The position numbers and the translations under genes are program-made. The notes beneath the pieces are model-generated. The model had not been told where the DNA came from. It saw only the letters and a program-made list of their open reading frames with translations, and made no database searches. Shown piece after piece: positions 1 through 11,441 of a DNA stretch of 64,000 nt; position 1 is the stretch's first letter; each line of letters opens with the position of its first letter. The stretch is from positions 2,154,254-2,218,253 of the forward strand of contig OX246747.1 of assembly GCA_945910005.1 (NCBI GenBank). Reading direction: 5' to 3'. This stretch comes from Isoperla grammatica (Eukaryota; Arthropoda; Insecta; Plecoptera; Perlodidae).

Positions 1-2174
1 CTTATTTGAGAAAGATTAGGAATAAACGGCGCCAAATACTTGGCCATGCCGAGAAATCTCGTAAGATCAGCTTTGTTATTGGGTGTGGCCATTTCCAATA
101 TGGGTCGAACATGACGGGGATCAACAGCTACCCCCTCTTTTGAAATAGTACGACCAATATAGTTTACTACAGGAACCCTGAACTGAAATTTCACCTGATT
201 GAATCTAACCTGGTATTGTCGTGCCCTTTCAAATACCTTTGTGAGTGCCTCATCATGTTCTTCGGTAGTTTCTCCGGCCACGATAATGTCATCGATATAG
301 ATTTCCACATTCGGAATGTCACCAAAAAGACGTTCGAGAGTTTTTTGAAAAACCTCCGGAGCGGAACAAATGCCATAGGGTAGTCTTAAGAACTGATACC
401 TCCCAAATGGAGTGTTAAAGGTACATAGGTTTGCACTATCATTGTCTAATGCTACGTGCCAAAACCCCTCTTTAAGGTCTAAAACAGAAAACATGGTTTT
501 ACCCTTTAATCTAGTTATTAAGTCTTCTGCCTTGGGAATCATGTGATGCTCTCTCTTTACAGCTGTGTTTAGATCACGGGGATCTAAACATAGCCGTAGA
601 CTGCCGTCCCCTTTCTCTACCAATACCAGACTGTTTACCCACTCGGTGGGTCGGTCTACCTTCTTGATGATTTTATCATTCTCTAGCCGCGATAATGTAT
701 CCTTGAGTTTACTGTGTAGACTCAAAGGGACCCTTTTGGGGGGGTGCACTACTGGCACAACTCCTTGCTTTAATTCTATTTTATGCATTCCTGGGAGATG
801 ACCCGTTCCAGTGAATAGATCTTTGTTGGCATGAATCACCATTTCTTTAGTCTGAGAGATTTTAATTTGGTCAATACGACGAATTAAATCTAGCTTTAGG
901 CAGTCATTTAACCCCAACAAGGGTAAATGATCACTATTGACGACAATAAAATCTATTGCGATCGGGGACCTTTTCTTTGCTTTACAAGTCAGGGTAATCA
1001 GCCCTTCAGGCTTTAGCCGGAAACTGTTGTCACCATATGACACTAATACAGCGTTTGTACGCTTTAGCGTAAGTTTAGGATTAATTTCCTTTAATACCTT
1101 AAGGGGAAGGATGCTGGCTTCAGCACCACTATCCAGTTTAAATTTAACTAACATATTGTTAACTAAAATGCTCTCACACCATGATTTGTTACCAGGTTTT
1201 ATGCCTGAAGGGTAAGGAAGATCAGGCGTTGAGTCTTTGCTTACCGGTACTTTATGTACTGCGTGCACAAATAAGTCATCATTAGGCTCTTCCGGATCAG
1301 ATGTCTGGTTGTGCGGGTCTTGATTGTGGTCGTCTGGGTCGGATGAATCCCCAGGATCCTCACTTTCGTCACGTTCCTTAATTGCGTGGATCTTCTTCAC
1401 AGGCTTCTTCTGTGGACATCCCTTTGCGAAATGGTTAAGTTTTTTACATATGGCACATGTTTTCCCAAATGCCGGACACTGGTATGCTTTATGTTCGTAG
1501 CCACACTTCCTACATAGGTACAGTTCTGAAGATTGTCCCTTTGATGAACTGGATTGAAACACTTTGTCTCTGCGGCCCTGAGGTTTCCGATAAAGCCTCT
1601 TTACATTTACTGCATCCAGCGATGTTTTCTCCTGGACCGCCTTGGCTTGTCGCTGACTTTCTTCGGTTGCTCTGCAATGGTCAGCGGCCTTCTGTAGTGA
1701 CAGCGACGGTTCCCGTAGTAACCTTTCTTGAATAGACTTGTCATATATGGCGAGGACAATTCGATCTCGAATGAGGCTTTCTTCCTGGGATTGGAACTCA
1801 CATGACTTGGCCGCTATGCGAAGCTCTGTCAGAAACTGATCAAACAGTTGGCCTTCTTTTTGATAAATTGAGAAGAATTTAAATCTTTCATACACTACAT
1901 TTTTTCGGGGAGAGCAATATAATTCAAATTTCGCTAAGACTTGTTGCAGATTACCCTTGCTCTCACTGTCTTCAAAGGTGAACGTATTATACACGTCAAG
2001 GGCGTCATCGCCTATGAAACTCAGTAGCTTAGATACCTTGATTGAGTCATCCTTCTCTTTATCTCCACCAGTGGCCTTGAGAAATATCTCGAATTTCTGC
2101 CGGAACTTGCGCCAATTTTCAGACAAATTCCCGTTCAGATTTAGTTCTGAAGGTGGCCTATACAAGGATTCCAT
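1..2174 (-). CDS. Ty3/gypsy retrotransposon gag-pol polyprotein, 3' part off window
   Basis: A single uninterrupted minus-strand frame runs from an ATG at 2174 past the left edge, about 724 codons. The N-terminal part is gag-like. At about residues 221-255 are two CCHC-type zinc knuckles (CRKCGYEHKAYQCP, then CAICKKLNHFAKGCP). An aspartic protease motif DSGA lies at residue 348. Reverse transcriptase follows, with LCLDPRDLN, FNTPFGRYQFLRLPYGICSA and the catalytic YIDD at residues 626-629. Motif order gag-PR-RT with fused gag and pol fits Ty3/gypsy, probably the Mag-like group often annotated as K02A2.6-like; the subgroup is inference. RNase H and integrase would lie to the left, outside the window. 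No stop or frameshift is seen, so the copy may be young. It makes the proteins for reverse transcription of the element's own RNA. Confidence 0.93.
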   Translation of the reverse strand, partial: MESLYRPPSELNLNGNLSENWRKFRQKFEIFLKATGGDKEKDDSIKVSKLLSFIGDDALDVYNTFTFEDSESKGNLQQVLAKFELYCSPRKNVVYERFKFFSIYQKEGQLFDQFLTELRIAAKSCEFQSQEESLIRDRIVLAIYDKSIQERLLREPSLSLQKAADHCRATEESQRQAKAVQEKTSLDAVNVKRLYRKPQGRRDKVFQSSSSKGQSSELYLCRKCGYEHKAYQCPAFGKTCAICKKLNHFAKGCPQKKPVKKIHAIKERDESEDPGDSSDPDDHNQDPHNQTSDPEEPNDDLFVHAVHKVPVSKDSTPDLPYPSGIKPGNKSWCESILVNNMLVKFKLDSGAEASILPLKVLKEINPKLTLKRTNAVLVSYGDNSFRLKPEGLITLTCKAKKRSPIAIDFIVVNSDHLPLLGLNDCLKLDLIRRIDQIKISQTKEMVIHANKDLFTGTGHLPGMHKIELKQGVVPVVHPPKRVPLSLHSKLKDTLSRLENDKIIKKVDRPTEWVNSLVLVEKGDGSLRLCLDPRDLNTAVKREHHMIPKAEDLITRLKGKTMFSVLDLKEGFWHVALDNDSANLCTFNTPFGRYQFLRLPYGICSAPEVFQKTLERLFGDIPNVEIYIDDIIVAGETTEEHDEALTKVFERARQYQVRFNQVKFQFRVPVVNYIGRTISKEGVAVDPRHVRPILEMATPNNKADLTRFLGMAKYLAPFIPNLSQI

Positions 2175-2337
2175 ATTCCTCCCTGACAGCTAGGCCTATG
2201 CCTTAAGGTCAGGTCTAGGACGCGACGCGCTTTCTAGAAGCGCCACGCCCTGCCACGCCTCGTTATGTTGACGTGTCGGCCTAGGCCTAGGCCGTGAAAT
2301 CTCTTTAATTGAGACTCTTGGAAACAAATTGTAGTTT

Positions 2338-2351
2338 CACTTCTGACACCA
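2338..2351 (-). promoter_or_regulatory. Primer-binding site, tRNA-Leu type
   Basis: The minus strand reads TGGTGTCAGAAGTG directly inside the presumed LTR end. This is the complement of the 3' end of animal tRNA-Leu (CACTTCTGACA plus CCA), so tRNA-Leu is the likely primer for first-strand synthesis. It lies 164 bases before the gag-pol ATG, as expected for a leader. Confidence 0.8.
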
Positions 2352-2774
2352 TGTAGTTTTTAGGATGGCTGGATAATAATGAGACATTATTATTACGGTA
2401 CTTACAGTTCCCTTTATTGTCTTTCCTGTACAGACATGACAAGTGCACTCCCCTCCGAGTCTCATATCTAACTCTCTGCCAGGCAACCTTCAGCTGGTGA
2501 CTCGGCTGTCCGCCGAGTCCACCGCCTTGGTTAGTCTGTATCTTACAATGCTCAAAAAGTATCCTTACCAATAACTCTAGGCCCAATTCCCCTGATACTG
2601 TTTATCAGTACCAAATAACTATATTCTATATCTTACTGTACTATTTTCCCTTTTATTTACCCTTTATCATCTTTAATAATTTATTTTTAATAAGCTGTAA
2701 TATCGTGCAATATTATACCTGGTAAATGCTATATGCTATGCTATGCTTTGCTATGATATAAATGCTATGTAACA
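2352..2774 (-). mobile_element. Probable 5' LTR of the Ty3/gypsy element
   Basis: Directly outside the primer-binding site the minus strand ends in CTACA. A matching TGTTACATAG start can be placed at 2774, giving a 423-bp LTR with TGT...ACA ends. A poly(A) signal AATAAA on the minus strand sits at 2413-2418, where an R region would be expected. The inner boundary is firm because of the PBS. The outer boundary is inference, because the 3' LTR and the target-site duplication are outside the window. Confidence 0.6.
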
Positions 2775-2857
2775 GAGCGGAAGAGCTCAAATCATAGTCA
2801 ATATGAAAATTAACAATAAACGCTTTCTTGACGTAAATAACAACAGCTGGGAACCTG

Positions 2858-3107
2858 GACCTGGATTCACAAAGATGCCTAACTCTAAGTTGTCCTAAGT
2901 TAGGCAAATCCTAGATAGATAAATCAAGATAAATCATCCTTGGGTATTACTGCACATTCACAAATACAATATTATTAGTAAAATTGTTGTTATTTTACTA
3001 TATTGTATCTTTAGGACATTGCAGAGCGATATATGCGTGATTAATTTCACTAAGATTTGCCTAAACTAGGACGTCTTAGCACTAGGCACTTTTGTGAATC
3101 TGGGCCC
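2858..3107. mobile_element. Short inverted-repeat element (MITE-like)
   Basis: The ends are imperfect inverted repeats of about 50 bp. The left end starts CTGGATTCACAAAGATGCC and the right end finishes GGCACTTTTGTGAATCTGGG; both continue inward through a TTAGGCAAATC-type segment. It has no coding capacity and was probably mobilised in trans by a DNA transposase. The family was not identified and no clear target-site duplication was read. Confidence 0.65.
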
Positions 3108-3114
3108 TGATGTC

Positions 3115-3690
3115 AACATGACCTACAATTCACCTCTGTACAGTTCACAACATCGAGTCGCGTAGACAGTATAATCCACAGTATAATCATGGATATAATT
3201 TAATTTGTTTACATTAATTTGTTAACTTTTTAGTTGATTTGAACAAGACCGTAATAAAAAAACCTGTCTGTTAAAGTTGTTTGGTTATGTTTGACGTTAT
3301 GAAATGACGTCACGATAAGTTAGTCATGGAAGTAGAACGTCCTCTGTTTACACGACTCGGATCATGGCCGATTACTCGAGTTACTCCGAGTACCAACTCG
3401 AGTAAAAAGTTGGCCTATGGTAGTACTCGATTACGTTTACACGCTAAACTTATCAGCGTTATTTGCGTTGAAATGCGAGTAATGTAAACCAGGTCTAAGG
3501 GAAAACTTGTACGACAGTTACAATCACACAACTGTCATTAGTACATTAGTAACAGCCCATCTGTCTAGATTAACCTCGTTGTCTAATTGGCTAGTTTCAA
3601 GCAATAACTACAACAGTAGCAGAGACGTACGTAGGTACGTTTTACTAAAGGTCAAAGTCGTATTAAATTAATGAATATGTGAAATATAGT
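3115..3690. other. Intergenic, no gene seen
   Basis: AT-rich sequence without an open frame of interest. A short cluster at 3355-3440 has several ACTCG/CGAGT inverted motifs (GATTACTCGAGTTACTCCGA and similar), possibly a degenerate palindrome. Nothing else was recognised. Confidence 0.5.
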
Positions 3691-4593
3691 AACCCCAAAT
3701 ACTGTATTAGACGCTATCGCTTAATACAGGAAACTCCGCCCCTTTTCTATTGTGTGGAGAGGAGACACGCTCATCAGCGCTCCCGGTGGCGCTGGCGTGA
3801 TGATTGACCGCGGATTTCAAATCCTGGTGTGTGTTTAGTTGTTTCGTTCCGACATATTTACACGTTTCGGTGTTGGAAAGTTTCAGAGTTTGAACAAAAT
3901 GTTATTCTGAAGCCGTAGTGGACATCTCAAATCAAATGCTTGTTTAGTATTACGCAATCGCTTACGTGACAAGCAGGAGAATACTCGTAATGCTCGTAAT
4001 ATACTTGGTAGGGTATTTGAAATTAACTAGTACGGTAATACCACAGGTAATACCATTGGTCGTGTTGTGCAAAAAAGTGAGTGGAAGGAAATTCCATTTC
4101 GTTATATTATATTTATATAATAAATAAGTAGGCAAACACACTTGCAAAAGAGTAAGGTAATTTCAAGTAGGACAAAGCAGGCCTCCTTAGCAGGAGGCTA
4201 ACCTAGGAAATTTGGCATGTGAAAGAAATCCTGTGGAAAGTGCTGTGCTAGCATATGATCTTTCACTAAAACTCTTACTCACTTAAATCATTTAACATCA
4301 TTATTTAACATGAGGGAAGCGTCAGGCATGGCCAGCCGGCTTCGATGTACCTAAGGGCCAGAATATGATGGGATTAATTTCCTATCCCCTTCCCCACTTC
4401 ATTGTTGGACACAGGGAGCAGATATAAAAAAAAAAATTAGGCATACCACTTTAAGATATTGTGTAGCAGTGGGACACTGGGCATGGGATGATAGGATGAT
4501 GGCCTTCTTGCTTATTTTATCCATAGTGTTATAGCATATGATATAAGAAGAGAGGAACAGTGATAATAAATTTGGTTTGAGGAAGAACACATA

Positions 4594-4786
4594 AAGGCTG
4601 GTCCACACAGATTTTTTAAGCATAAGATTTAAGGTTTTAAGATGTTGTTTTAAGAACAACAATGAAAACAATGTCTTAAAACTAAAACTTTGTGTGAACG
4701 CCAGTACGTGTTTCCTATGATCCAATTTTACGACTACGCGTTAAACCTTAAATCTTATGCTTAAAAAATCTGTGTGGACCAGCCTT
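4594..4786. mobile_element. 193-bp MITE with TA target duplication
   Basis: Terminal inverted repeats of about 45 bp: the left starts AAGGCTGGTCCACACAGATT and the right ends AATCTGTGTGGACCAGCCTT. TA flanks both sides (4592-4593 and 4787-4788). TA duplication and the lack of coding suggest a Tc1/mariner-type MITE. Related ends occur at 56678-56940 and, more distantly, 57134-57763. It is nested in the 3695-6086 transposon. Confidence 0.85.
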
Positions 4787-4987
4787 TAAATAAATGTCCA
4801 CCCCAATTTTTTTTCCCAATACGTAAGAAAAAAAATCCAAGCCAACCTTGGGACTGTCAATGTAATTAAAACATAGATGCCTATACATTTAAATATTTCA
4901 TTCAGTGTCGGCAAACTAAAAGAAAAACTACTATAACTATAACAACTATAATATTTACAGGTTATTTACATTTGTATGCAACACACT

Positions 4988-5704
4988 AGGTTTTTTCGTT
5001 TGTCCTGCTTCAACTGGAGTATTTTACGCCAGGAGTAATCCGGAAATACGTAATAGGGAATGTGCATGAATTTTCTACAGCTCTGAAAGTACGTGGAATA
5101 TATTGTTATTCATCTAAAGACATCATAAACCTAATTTAAAAGTTTTAAAATTAACTCGTTATACTTCTATAAATGTTCAAAGATTTTGATTATCTGTTTC
5201 CCGCAATATTATTTTTAAACTGTATGTGACCGCCGTTGTCAAGTCTGGTTGATAAGAAATAACAACACATAATATTTACTGATATTTTATGAAAATAGTT
5301 TTGGTATTATTGTTTTTAATAGTAATTGGGCTTCAAAATTAATTATTAGGCGTACTAGACATTCATTCAATTTTATATGATTTTGGATATGATAATTTCC
5401 AACTAAGCGTTATTTTATTTATAATTTTATGATTGGTTGATTGCTGATACATGGAAAGAGACGTATGCCCCGTTTTTCCCGCCATAAATATGTGTGAAAC
5501 TTTCAGCTCGTTTTTATAAATGAAACTTTATTCTATGTCATCGAAATAAAATATTTTTGTATTCAGGAAGTTAATCCTAATCTAGTAAAATGCTAAAAAA
5601 AAAGATGTCGCATATTCCCTATTGTAACGGAAATGGGAGTAGTATTGAGTACTCCTGACTGAGCTACTCCTGAAGTAATAATCCCAGGACAAACGAACAA
5701 ACCT
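4988..5704. mobile_element. Inverted-repeat element, TIR GGTTTGTTCGTTTGTCC type, long copy
   Basis: The left end reads AGGTTTTTTCGTTTGTCCTG and continues GGAGTATTTTACGCCAGGAG. The right end reads CAGGACAAACGAACAAACCT. The same two ends flank a shorter copy at 30088-30423. Internal sequence differs between copies, as in MITE families that share only termini. It is nested in the 3695-6086 transposon. No transposase is present. Confidence 0.8.
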
Positions 5705-6193
5705 ATTTACATTTGGACTTGTGATATAATATCTTTAGTTCAGACTATCTTTGATCGTTTGTGCATTATCTTTTTAGCTTTGACATTTTGTTTGTTTTTA
5801 ACATGCCTGCCAGCAATCTCTTTCGCACCTTTCACATAACAATTAATAAGTACATTGAAGTACTTACTCAAAAACACTTGACCACAATCATTGCAACGGC
5901 GCAAATACCTCCGGACATAATTATTCGACATTTAGCAAATGAATCTGAAGAAAACCGCCTAGCCTAGCCATGAACAACAAGTAGTACGATCACGCCAGCG
6001 CCGCTTGGAGCGCTGTAGTCACTTGTCTCGCGATTTACCGGCCACTTTCCTGTATTAAGCGATAGCGTCTATTACAGTATTTGGTAACCCTCTTCTCAAT
6101 ACCCATGGCGGGAAAACCGAGGGAGGGTTCAGGTTATGGGATTTTGAATTCTCCCCCCCCCCTCGCTCTTTCTTCTCACAAAGAGGAAGCGCG

Positions 6194-6273
6194 TGACGTC
6201 ATGGAAAAAACCGTTGCAGATCACGTGCGGCGCGGTACCATGCGCAAAGACTCACCACCCACATCCGACCAAT
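6194..6273 (+). promoter_or_regulatory. Promoter-like cluster: CRE, E-box, CCAAT box
   Basis: Within 80 bp there is a perfect CRE palindrome TGACGTCA (6194-6201), a CACGTG E-box (6222-6227) and CCAAT (6269-6273) in a locally GC-richer patch. A consensus splice donor (GATGACG, then GTAAGT) lies 264 bp downstream at 6537. Together this resembles a promoter and first exon, but no transcript can be shown from sequence alone and no TATA box is evident. Confidence 0.35.
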
Positions 6274-6309
6274 CAGAGCTCTAAAACAACTCCCGCGCAA
6301 TTTGGAGCG

Positions 6310-6536
6310 TCATTGTTAGTTGTTTCTCAACTTGGAATAACGTACGCTGCTCAACGCCTTTTTACAACTACATTTGTGATTGAAATGATTGTATTTGGTG
6401 CAGTAATAATCGTAGCACGATATTTCTGGACAGTAAACTATAATTTTTTATTCATATATTATTAATTCTACTGGAAGTGACCAACATACGGTTAGTTATA
6501 GAAATTTGGTGGCGTTAAGCAAAACACTCGATGACG
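6310..6536 (+). other. Candidate first exon of an unidentified plus-strand transcript
   Basis: The segment downstream of the CRE/CCAAT cluster ends at a good donor, CGATGACG followed by GTAAGT at 6537. The last ATG before the donor (6531) gives only Met-Thr before splicing. No protein homology is seen. Exon-like segments with splice signals follow at 10249, 13041, 15163 and before 19480, so one long transcript, possibly non-coding, is conceivable. This is inference only. Confidence 0.2.
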
Positions 6537-7317
6537 GTAAGTCATACGAACTCAATATTTTTAGTTTTTAATGGTAGGCCCAACATTGGAAATCAGCTTT
6601 CGTGAAAGGGTAGAGATTAATTTGGCAAATATATCTGTTTTACATGTTAATAATCAGTCTATAAGTGTATGTGCGTTTAACACACCTCTTAATAAAATAG
6701 ATTAGATGAATTGAGTATTTTATAATGAAATTATGGTTTCTTTATTTTGCGTCACGAGCCGCCATTTTAGTTTTTTACCAGTAGCATCAAAATGAAATGA
6801 TGCTCTATTTTTGGGACATAATTTCGTGCTAGTGAAAGATCTACTTACTGTTAATCAGTTGGGGTTCATTTTGTTTTTAAATATTAGTAGCTTTTTATCA
6901 CGTGGATGGAAATTATTAATCATTTCATTGAGATCAAATCTTAAAGACATTTACCTCGTTAATAATCAGTTCTTATTTAGTTTATTCGAAAAAGAAAGCT
7001 TGTCTATACATAAAGTGTCCCAGGCCAGGTTTACTAAGAAAATTAAATTATCATTTGGATATTGTATTATACTGCGCCGTTTTTAACGAACTTCACTTGA
7101 AATCTTTCATTGAAAGCAAACCGCAATAGATTCATGGCTACGAAATAAATCTGTAGGCCTACACTCAACTGTCTCGATGACTTTACTTACACCATGTATA
7201 GAAAAGGTCACCTCGAAACTCGTAGGCCTATCCACAGCAATGACAGCACGATACTTGCACGAATGTGTCTCTATGCTATCGCTGGTTTATCAATTCTCGT
7301 TAACAGGGAAGGATACA
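6537..7317. other. AT-rich non-coding stretch
   Basis: No gene recognised. The open frame at 6811-7086 (91 codons) is AT-rich, lacks a recognisable domain and is most likely chance. Confidence 0.5.
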
Positions 7318-7662
7318 CCTACGTCAAAAACCGCAACAAATTTTAATTTTTAATTTATATCACAAGAATGGGCTTCGAAATCAAAAATCTTAATCAACAG
7401 CGCACTGTGGTTTAGTAAGCCCTACACATTGAATGCGCTAATTCGTGACATATTATAATCAGTATGTATTTTTATAAATAATTAATTTTATTACTAATTA
7501 TCGAATTATAATCAAAATACTACGCTAATAGTTATAATATTTTATTTAATCTGTAGGGCTTACCAAAGCAAAGTTCGCTGCTGATTTAGATTTTCGCTTT
7601 CTTGTTGCAATCTTGAGATATTATTTAATAATGAACATTTTCTGCGGTTTTTGACGTAGAGA
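7318..7662. mobile_element. MITE family A, copy 1 (about 345 bp)
   Basis: The termini are CTACGTCAAAAACCGC and GCGGTTTTTGACGTAG. The inner part of each arm is conserved in inverted form (AATCAACAGCGCACTGTGG and its complement). Two further copies of the same palindromic element are at 22722-23066 and 54349-54640. Non-coding; its superfamily was not recognised. Confidence 0.85.
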
Positions 7663-7968
7663 CTACCCTTTGCCCTTAAGTTATTTATTATCTATATAGT
7701 CGACGCATGCCACGCCCAGTCAGTGCTTTCCATGGTCAGAAGAGATTTCATGGATACTTTGTAAATGGTTTAGAAATAAAATCAGAAACTGGAAAAAAGA
7801 GTGACGTTGGTTTAAATAGCGTGGCTGAAATAAATAAATTAAATAAATACATTCTTATTTATTGAGTCAATCTACTCAGTAACAAGACATTTTTATTTTT
7901 TCATTTTCAGTAACAAAACTTGTCTCGCTCATGCCGCAGGCTTTATAAACATTGTGATAGTTCGTGCA

Positions 7969-9735
7969 ATGTCACCAGTACGTATACATGTTTGTTACTT
8001 TTATACTTTCAGCCCCCCCCCCCCCCTTCCTTGCGTGAGATGTCTCCAGTACGTATACATGTTTGTTACTTTTATACTTTCATACCCCCCCCCCTTCCTT
8101 GCGTGAGATGTCACCAGAACGTATACATGTTTGTTACTTTTATACTTTCATACCCCCCCCCCCCCTTCCTTGCGTGAGATGTCACCAGTACGTATACATG
8201 TTTGTTACTTTTATACTTTCATACCCCCCCCCCTTCCTTGCGTGAGATGTCACCAGTACGTATACATGTTTGTTACTTTTATACTTTCATACCCCCCCCC
8301 CCCCTTCCTTGCGTGAGATGTCACCAGTACGTATACATGTTTGTTACTTTTATACTTTCATATCCCCCCCCCTCCTCGCGTGAGATGTCACCAGTACGTA
8401 TACATGTTTGTTACTTTTATACTTTCATACCCCCCCCCCCTCCTCCTTGCGTGAGATGTCACCAGTACGTATACATGTTTGTTACTTTTATACTTTCATA
8501 CCCCCCCTCCCCCCCTTCCTTGCGTGAGATGTCACCAGTACGTATACATGTTTGTTACTTTTATACTTTCATACCCCCCCCCCCCCCCCTTCCTTGCGTG
8601 AGATGTCACCAGTACGTATACATGTTTGTTACTTTTATACTTTCATACCCCCACCCCCCCCCCTCCTCCTTGCGTGAGATGTCACCAGTACGTATACATG
8701 TTTGTTACTTTTATACTTTCATACCCCCCCCCCCCCTTCCTTGCGTGAGATGTCACCAGTACGTATACATGTTTGTTACTTTTATACTTTCATACCCCCC
8801 CCCCCCCTTCCTTGCGTGAGATGTCACCAGTACGTATACATGTTTGTTACTTTTATACTTTCATACCCCCCCCCCCCTTCCTTGCGTGAGATGTCTCCAG
8901 TACGTATACATGTTTGTTACTTTTATACTTTCATACCCCCCCCCCCCCCTTCCTTGCGTGAGATGTCACCAGTACGTATACATGTTTGTTACTTTTATAC
9001 TTTCATACCCCCCCCCCCCCCCCTTCCTTGCGTGAGATGTCTCCAGTACGTATACATGTTTGTTACTTTTATACTTTCATACCCCCCCCCCCCCCTTCCT
9101 TGCGTGAGATGTCACCAGTACGTATACATGTTTGTTACTTTTATACTTTCATACCCCCCCCCCCCCCTTCCTTGCGTGAGATGTCTCCAGTACGTATACA
9201 TGTTTGTTACTTTTATACTTTCATACCCCCCCCCCCCCCTTCCTTGCGTGAGATGTCACCAGTACGTATACATGTTTGTTACTTTTATACTTTCATACCC
9301 CCCCCCCCCCTTCCTTGCGTGAGATGTCTCCAGTACGTATACATGTTTGTTACTTTTATACTTTCATACCCCCCCCCCCCCCCCTTCCTTGCGTGAGATG
9401 TCTCCAGTACGTATACATGTTTGTTACTTTTATACTTTCATACCACCCCCCTCCTCCTTGCGTGAGATGTCACCAGTACGTATACATGTTTGTTACTTTT
9501 ATACTTTCATACCCCCCCCCCCTTCCATGCGTGAGATATCACCAGTACGTATACATGTTTGTTACTTTTATACTTTCATACCCCCCCCCCCCCACCCTTC
9601 CTTGCGTGAGATGTCACCAGTACGTATACATGTTTGTTACTTTTATACTTTCATACCCCCCCCCCTTCCTTTCGTGAGATGTCACCAGTACGTATACATG
9701 TTCGTTACTTTTATACTTTTAACCCCCCCCCCCCC
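7969..9735 (+). repeat. 25-copy minisatellite, unit about 68-78 bp with variable poly(C) tract
   Basis: Each unit is a near-invariant 58-bp part (with CCAGTACGTATACATG, TTGTTACTTTTATACTTTC and CTTGCGTGAGATGTC) plus a run of about 7-19 C. Unit length varies almost entirely through the C tract. Long open frames translating as MLLLYFHTPPPP-type repeats arise from the array and shift frame with C-tract length, so they are not called as genes. The complementary strand has a regularly spaced long G tract in every unit. Confidence 0.95.
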
Positions 9736-9804
9736 TCGACCCCTCAAAAGCATCACAGTGAAGTATTTGGTTTTTAATAAATTACTACCATTCCAAAATT
9801 AAAA

Positions 9805-9880
9805 CAATTTAGTGGTTTAGTGGTAGTAGCTACTTAGTAGTCGATTAGGCGTTAATTCCTGGTTCGAATCCTGGCTCGAA
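9805..9880 (+). ncRNA. tRNA-like sequence with Pol III A and B boxes (SINE head)
   Basis: An A box TGGTTTAGTGG (9813-9823) and a perfect B box GGTTCGAATCC (9861-9871) lie at tRNA-like spacing. No convincing acceptor stem forms with the flanks, so this is more likely a tRNA-derived SINE head or a decayed tRNA gene than a functional tRNA. It begins about 70 bp after the poly(C) minisatellite ends. Confidence 0.5.
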
Positions 9881-9889
9881 AATGAAATT

Positions 9890-10240
9890 CATCTATAGTC
9901 CATACAAACCCCAGTTGACAAACACAGAGACCTTCGAGATCTGAAAGTTGGATCGTTTGGCCAAACCCTGACATTCCTTCCTCTACTCAAGCATCGACCG
10001 TTATCATGATTAATAGCGATTGTGAGATAATGCAAGGCTCGCCGACCGAAGGTAGTTACGTATCGAGGCGAGAGTGGGGATACTCGTACTTTGGTCAGAG
10101 GTTGGTGCAAACACTACCCGAGTTTATGCCCTTTGGCCTACCAACAGAACAGCGAAGTAAATGAACTATAGCAGTTTATGTGCCCTGAATATTCCAAGCA
10201 TAATGCTGACACGGATTAGTGTGTAACCTTTGCTTCCTTC
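9890..10240. other. Unassigned sequence between SINE head and exon-like segment
   Basis: Moderately GC-rich, with no recognised gene. Ends at a pyrimidine tract that leads into an AG at 10247-10248. Confidence 0.4.
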
Positions 10241-10248
10241 TCTTATAG

Positions 10249-10340
10249 CAAGTCGCTGAGCTGGGTTGGGCTGCCAGACAATGGAGCCCCATCACACGAG
10301 ACCTTCGAGTTCGGCACAGTAATCATAAACTAAGAGAGAG
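10249..10340 (+). other. Candidate internal exon, unidentified
   Basis: Bounded by a good acceptor (TTGCTTCCTTCTCTTATAG) and a donor-like AGAGAGAG followed by GTAAAT. Frame 1 is open throughout; frame 2 reads SLSWVGLPDNGAPSHETFEF and then stops. Its 3' half resembles the segment ending at 19480 (CCAGACAAYGGA..., ending AAGAGAGAG then GTAAAT), suggesting duplicated exon ends. No protein family recognised. Confidence 0.25.
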
Positions 10341-11441
10341 GTAAATAAATATATTGATTGCCCTGAATGCTTGAATGAACCATCGAGGACTGTTCATAAA
10401 TGAGTTGCCTAGATTTAAACGGCGCCAAGTCTAAAAATACAGGAAATGAGTTGGACCAAGCCAAATCCATGCTTTCTACATCGGCAAAGTTAAGTTAAAA
10501 AACGGCCATAATTAAAGACACCTTAAGTTCAGTATGAGTTTCAAAAGCGACCAAATGTTCCTCCCTTGTAGTTTCATAACTGCAACAAATTAAACACGGA
10601 CTGGCCCCGTTTCAATCGAGGCGACTTAAATGACACCCTTGGTTTTGTTAGGGGGGTGGGGGGGTGACTGTTTCTTTCTGACATCCACAATTGCCCCCCC
10701 CCCCCCCCCGCATATTTTGGTTTCGTTTACCAAGGGTTGGTATTATGTACAGCTAATAAGAAATGGAATACTATTATTATTAATCAATGGTTACATTATA
10801 GCATAGCCAAATACATGATACATTCAGTAGTACAAGTATAAGGCTTGGTAGTTGGTCCCCTTCTATTCTGTTATGGGCATAACTTTGAATCGTACGGTAC
10901 TACCCCTCTCACCCCTCGCCTCAGAGATAAGCAGACGACTGGCGTAGGTAAAGATAACGAGTCAGTGGTAGTCGAGCGATCGTCCGAGCATTACCTCGAT
11001 TGAGGGAAGTGATTGCGTGTGCACGTATAGGAAACCTAGTCGGCGGCAACTGAGAGGCGAGTATCTTCTGCTGTGGGCACGTAGCAATTCTAGGTACCGT
11101 ACTCAGAATTAAGATATAATATTTTCATTAATACAAACATTAAGTTTGACTAACATATCAAGAGATAATTTCAAACAAAACCAACTCTAAATCTAAATCT
11201 CAGTCTAACATAACATTAATACAAACAGGATAGTGTTTAAGACTAGGCTAATAGGAGCTAATAAGCTTCAGATGGATTTTAAAGCTTCTGATTGGTGACT
11301 GCCATGGTGGAACTTTCTTGATTAGCTGTTTGTAATACTGGCCCTATGTATGTGATGTAAAAATATTATGTGAATTTATATAATAATTCTTTCAGAAATA
11401 TATTGAATTTTCTGATCTGGGGCTTTCTGTTTTTGTTTTTA

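Larger units (their letters stand above)
3695..6086. mobile_element. 2.4-kb DNA transposon with about 110-bp TIRs, non-autonomous
   Basis: The left end (CCAAATACTGTATTAGACGC at 3695) is matched in inverted orientation by the right end (GCGTCTATTACAGTATTTGG near 6065-6084). Similarity continues inward for about 110 bp through TATCGCTTAATACAGGAAA and a GCGCTCC/CACGCCAGCGCC segment. The interior has no transposase frame. It contains two other inverted-repeat elements (4594-4786 and 4988-5704), so this looks like an old nested copy. The superfamily is undetermined. Confidence 0.75.

Noticed and set aside
8202..9396. Proline-rich repeat proteins (MLLLYFHTPPPP...)
   Set aside because: Translation of the poly(C) minisatellite; frame depends on unstable C-tract length, and many overlapping frames exist.
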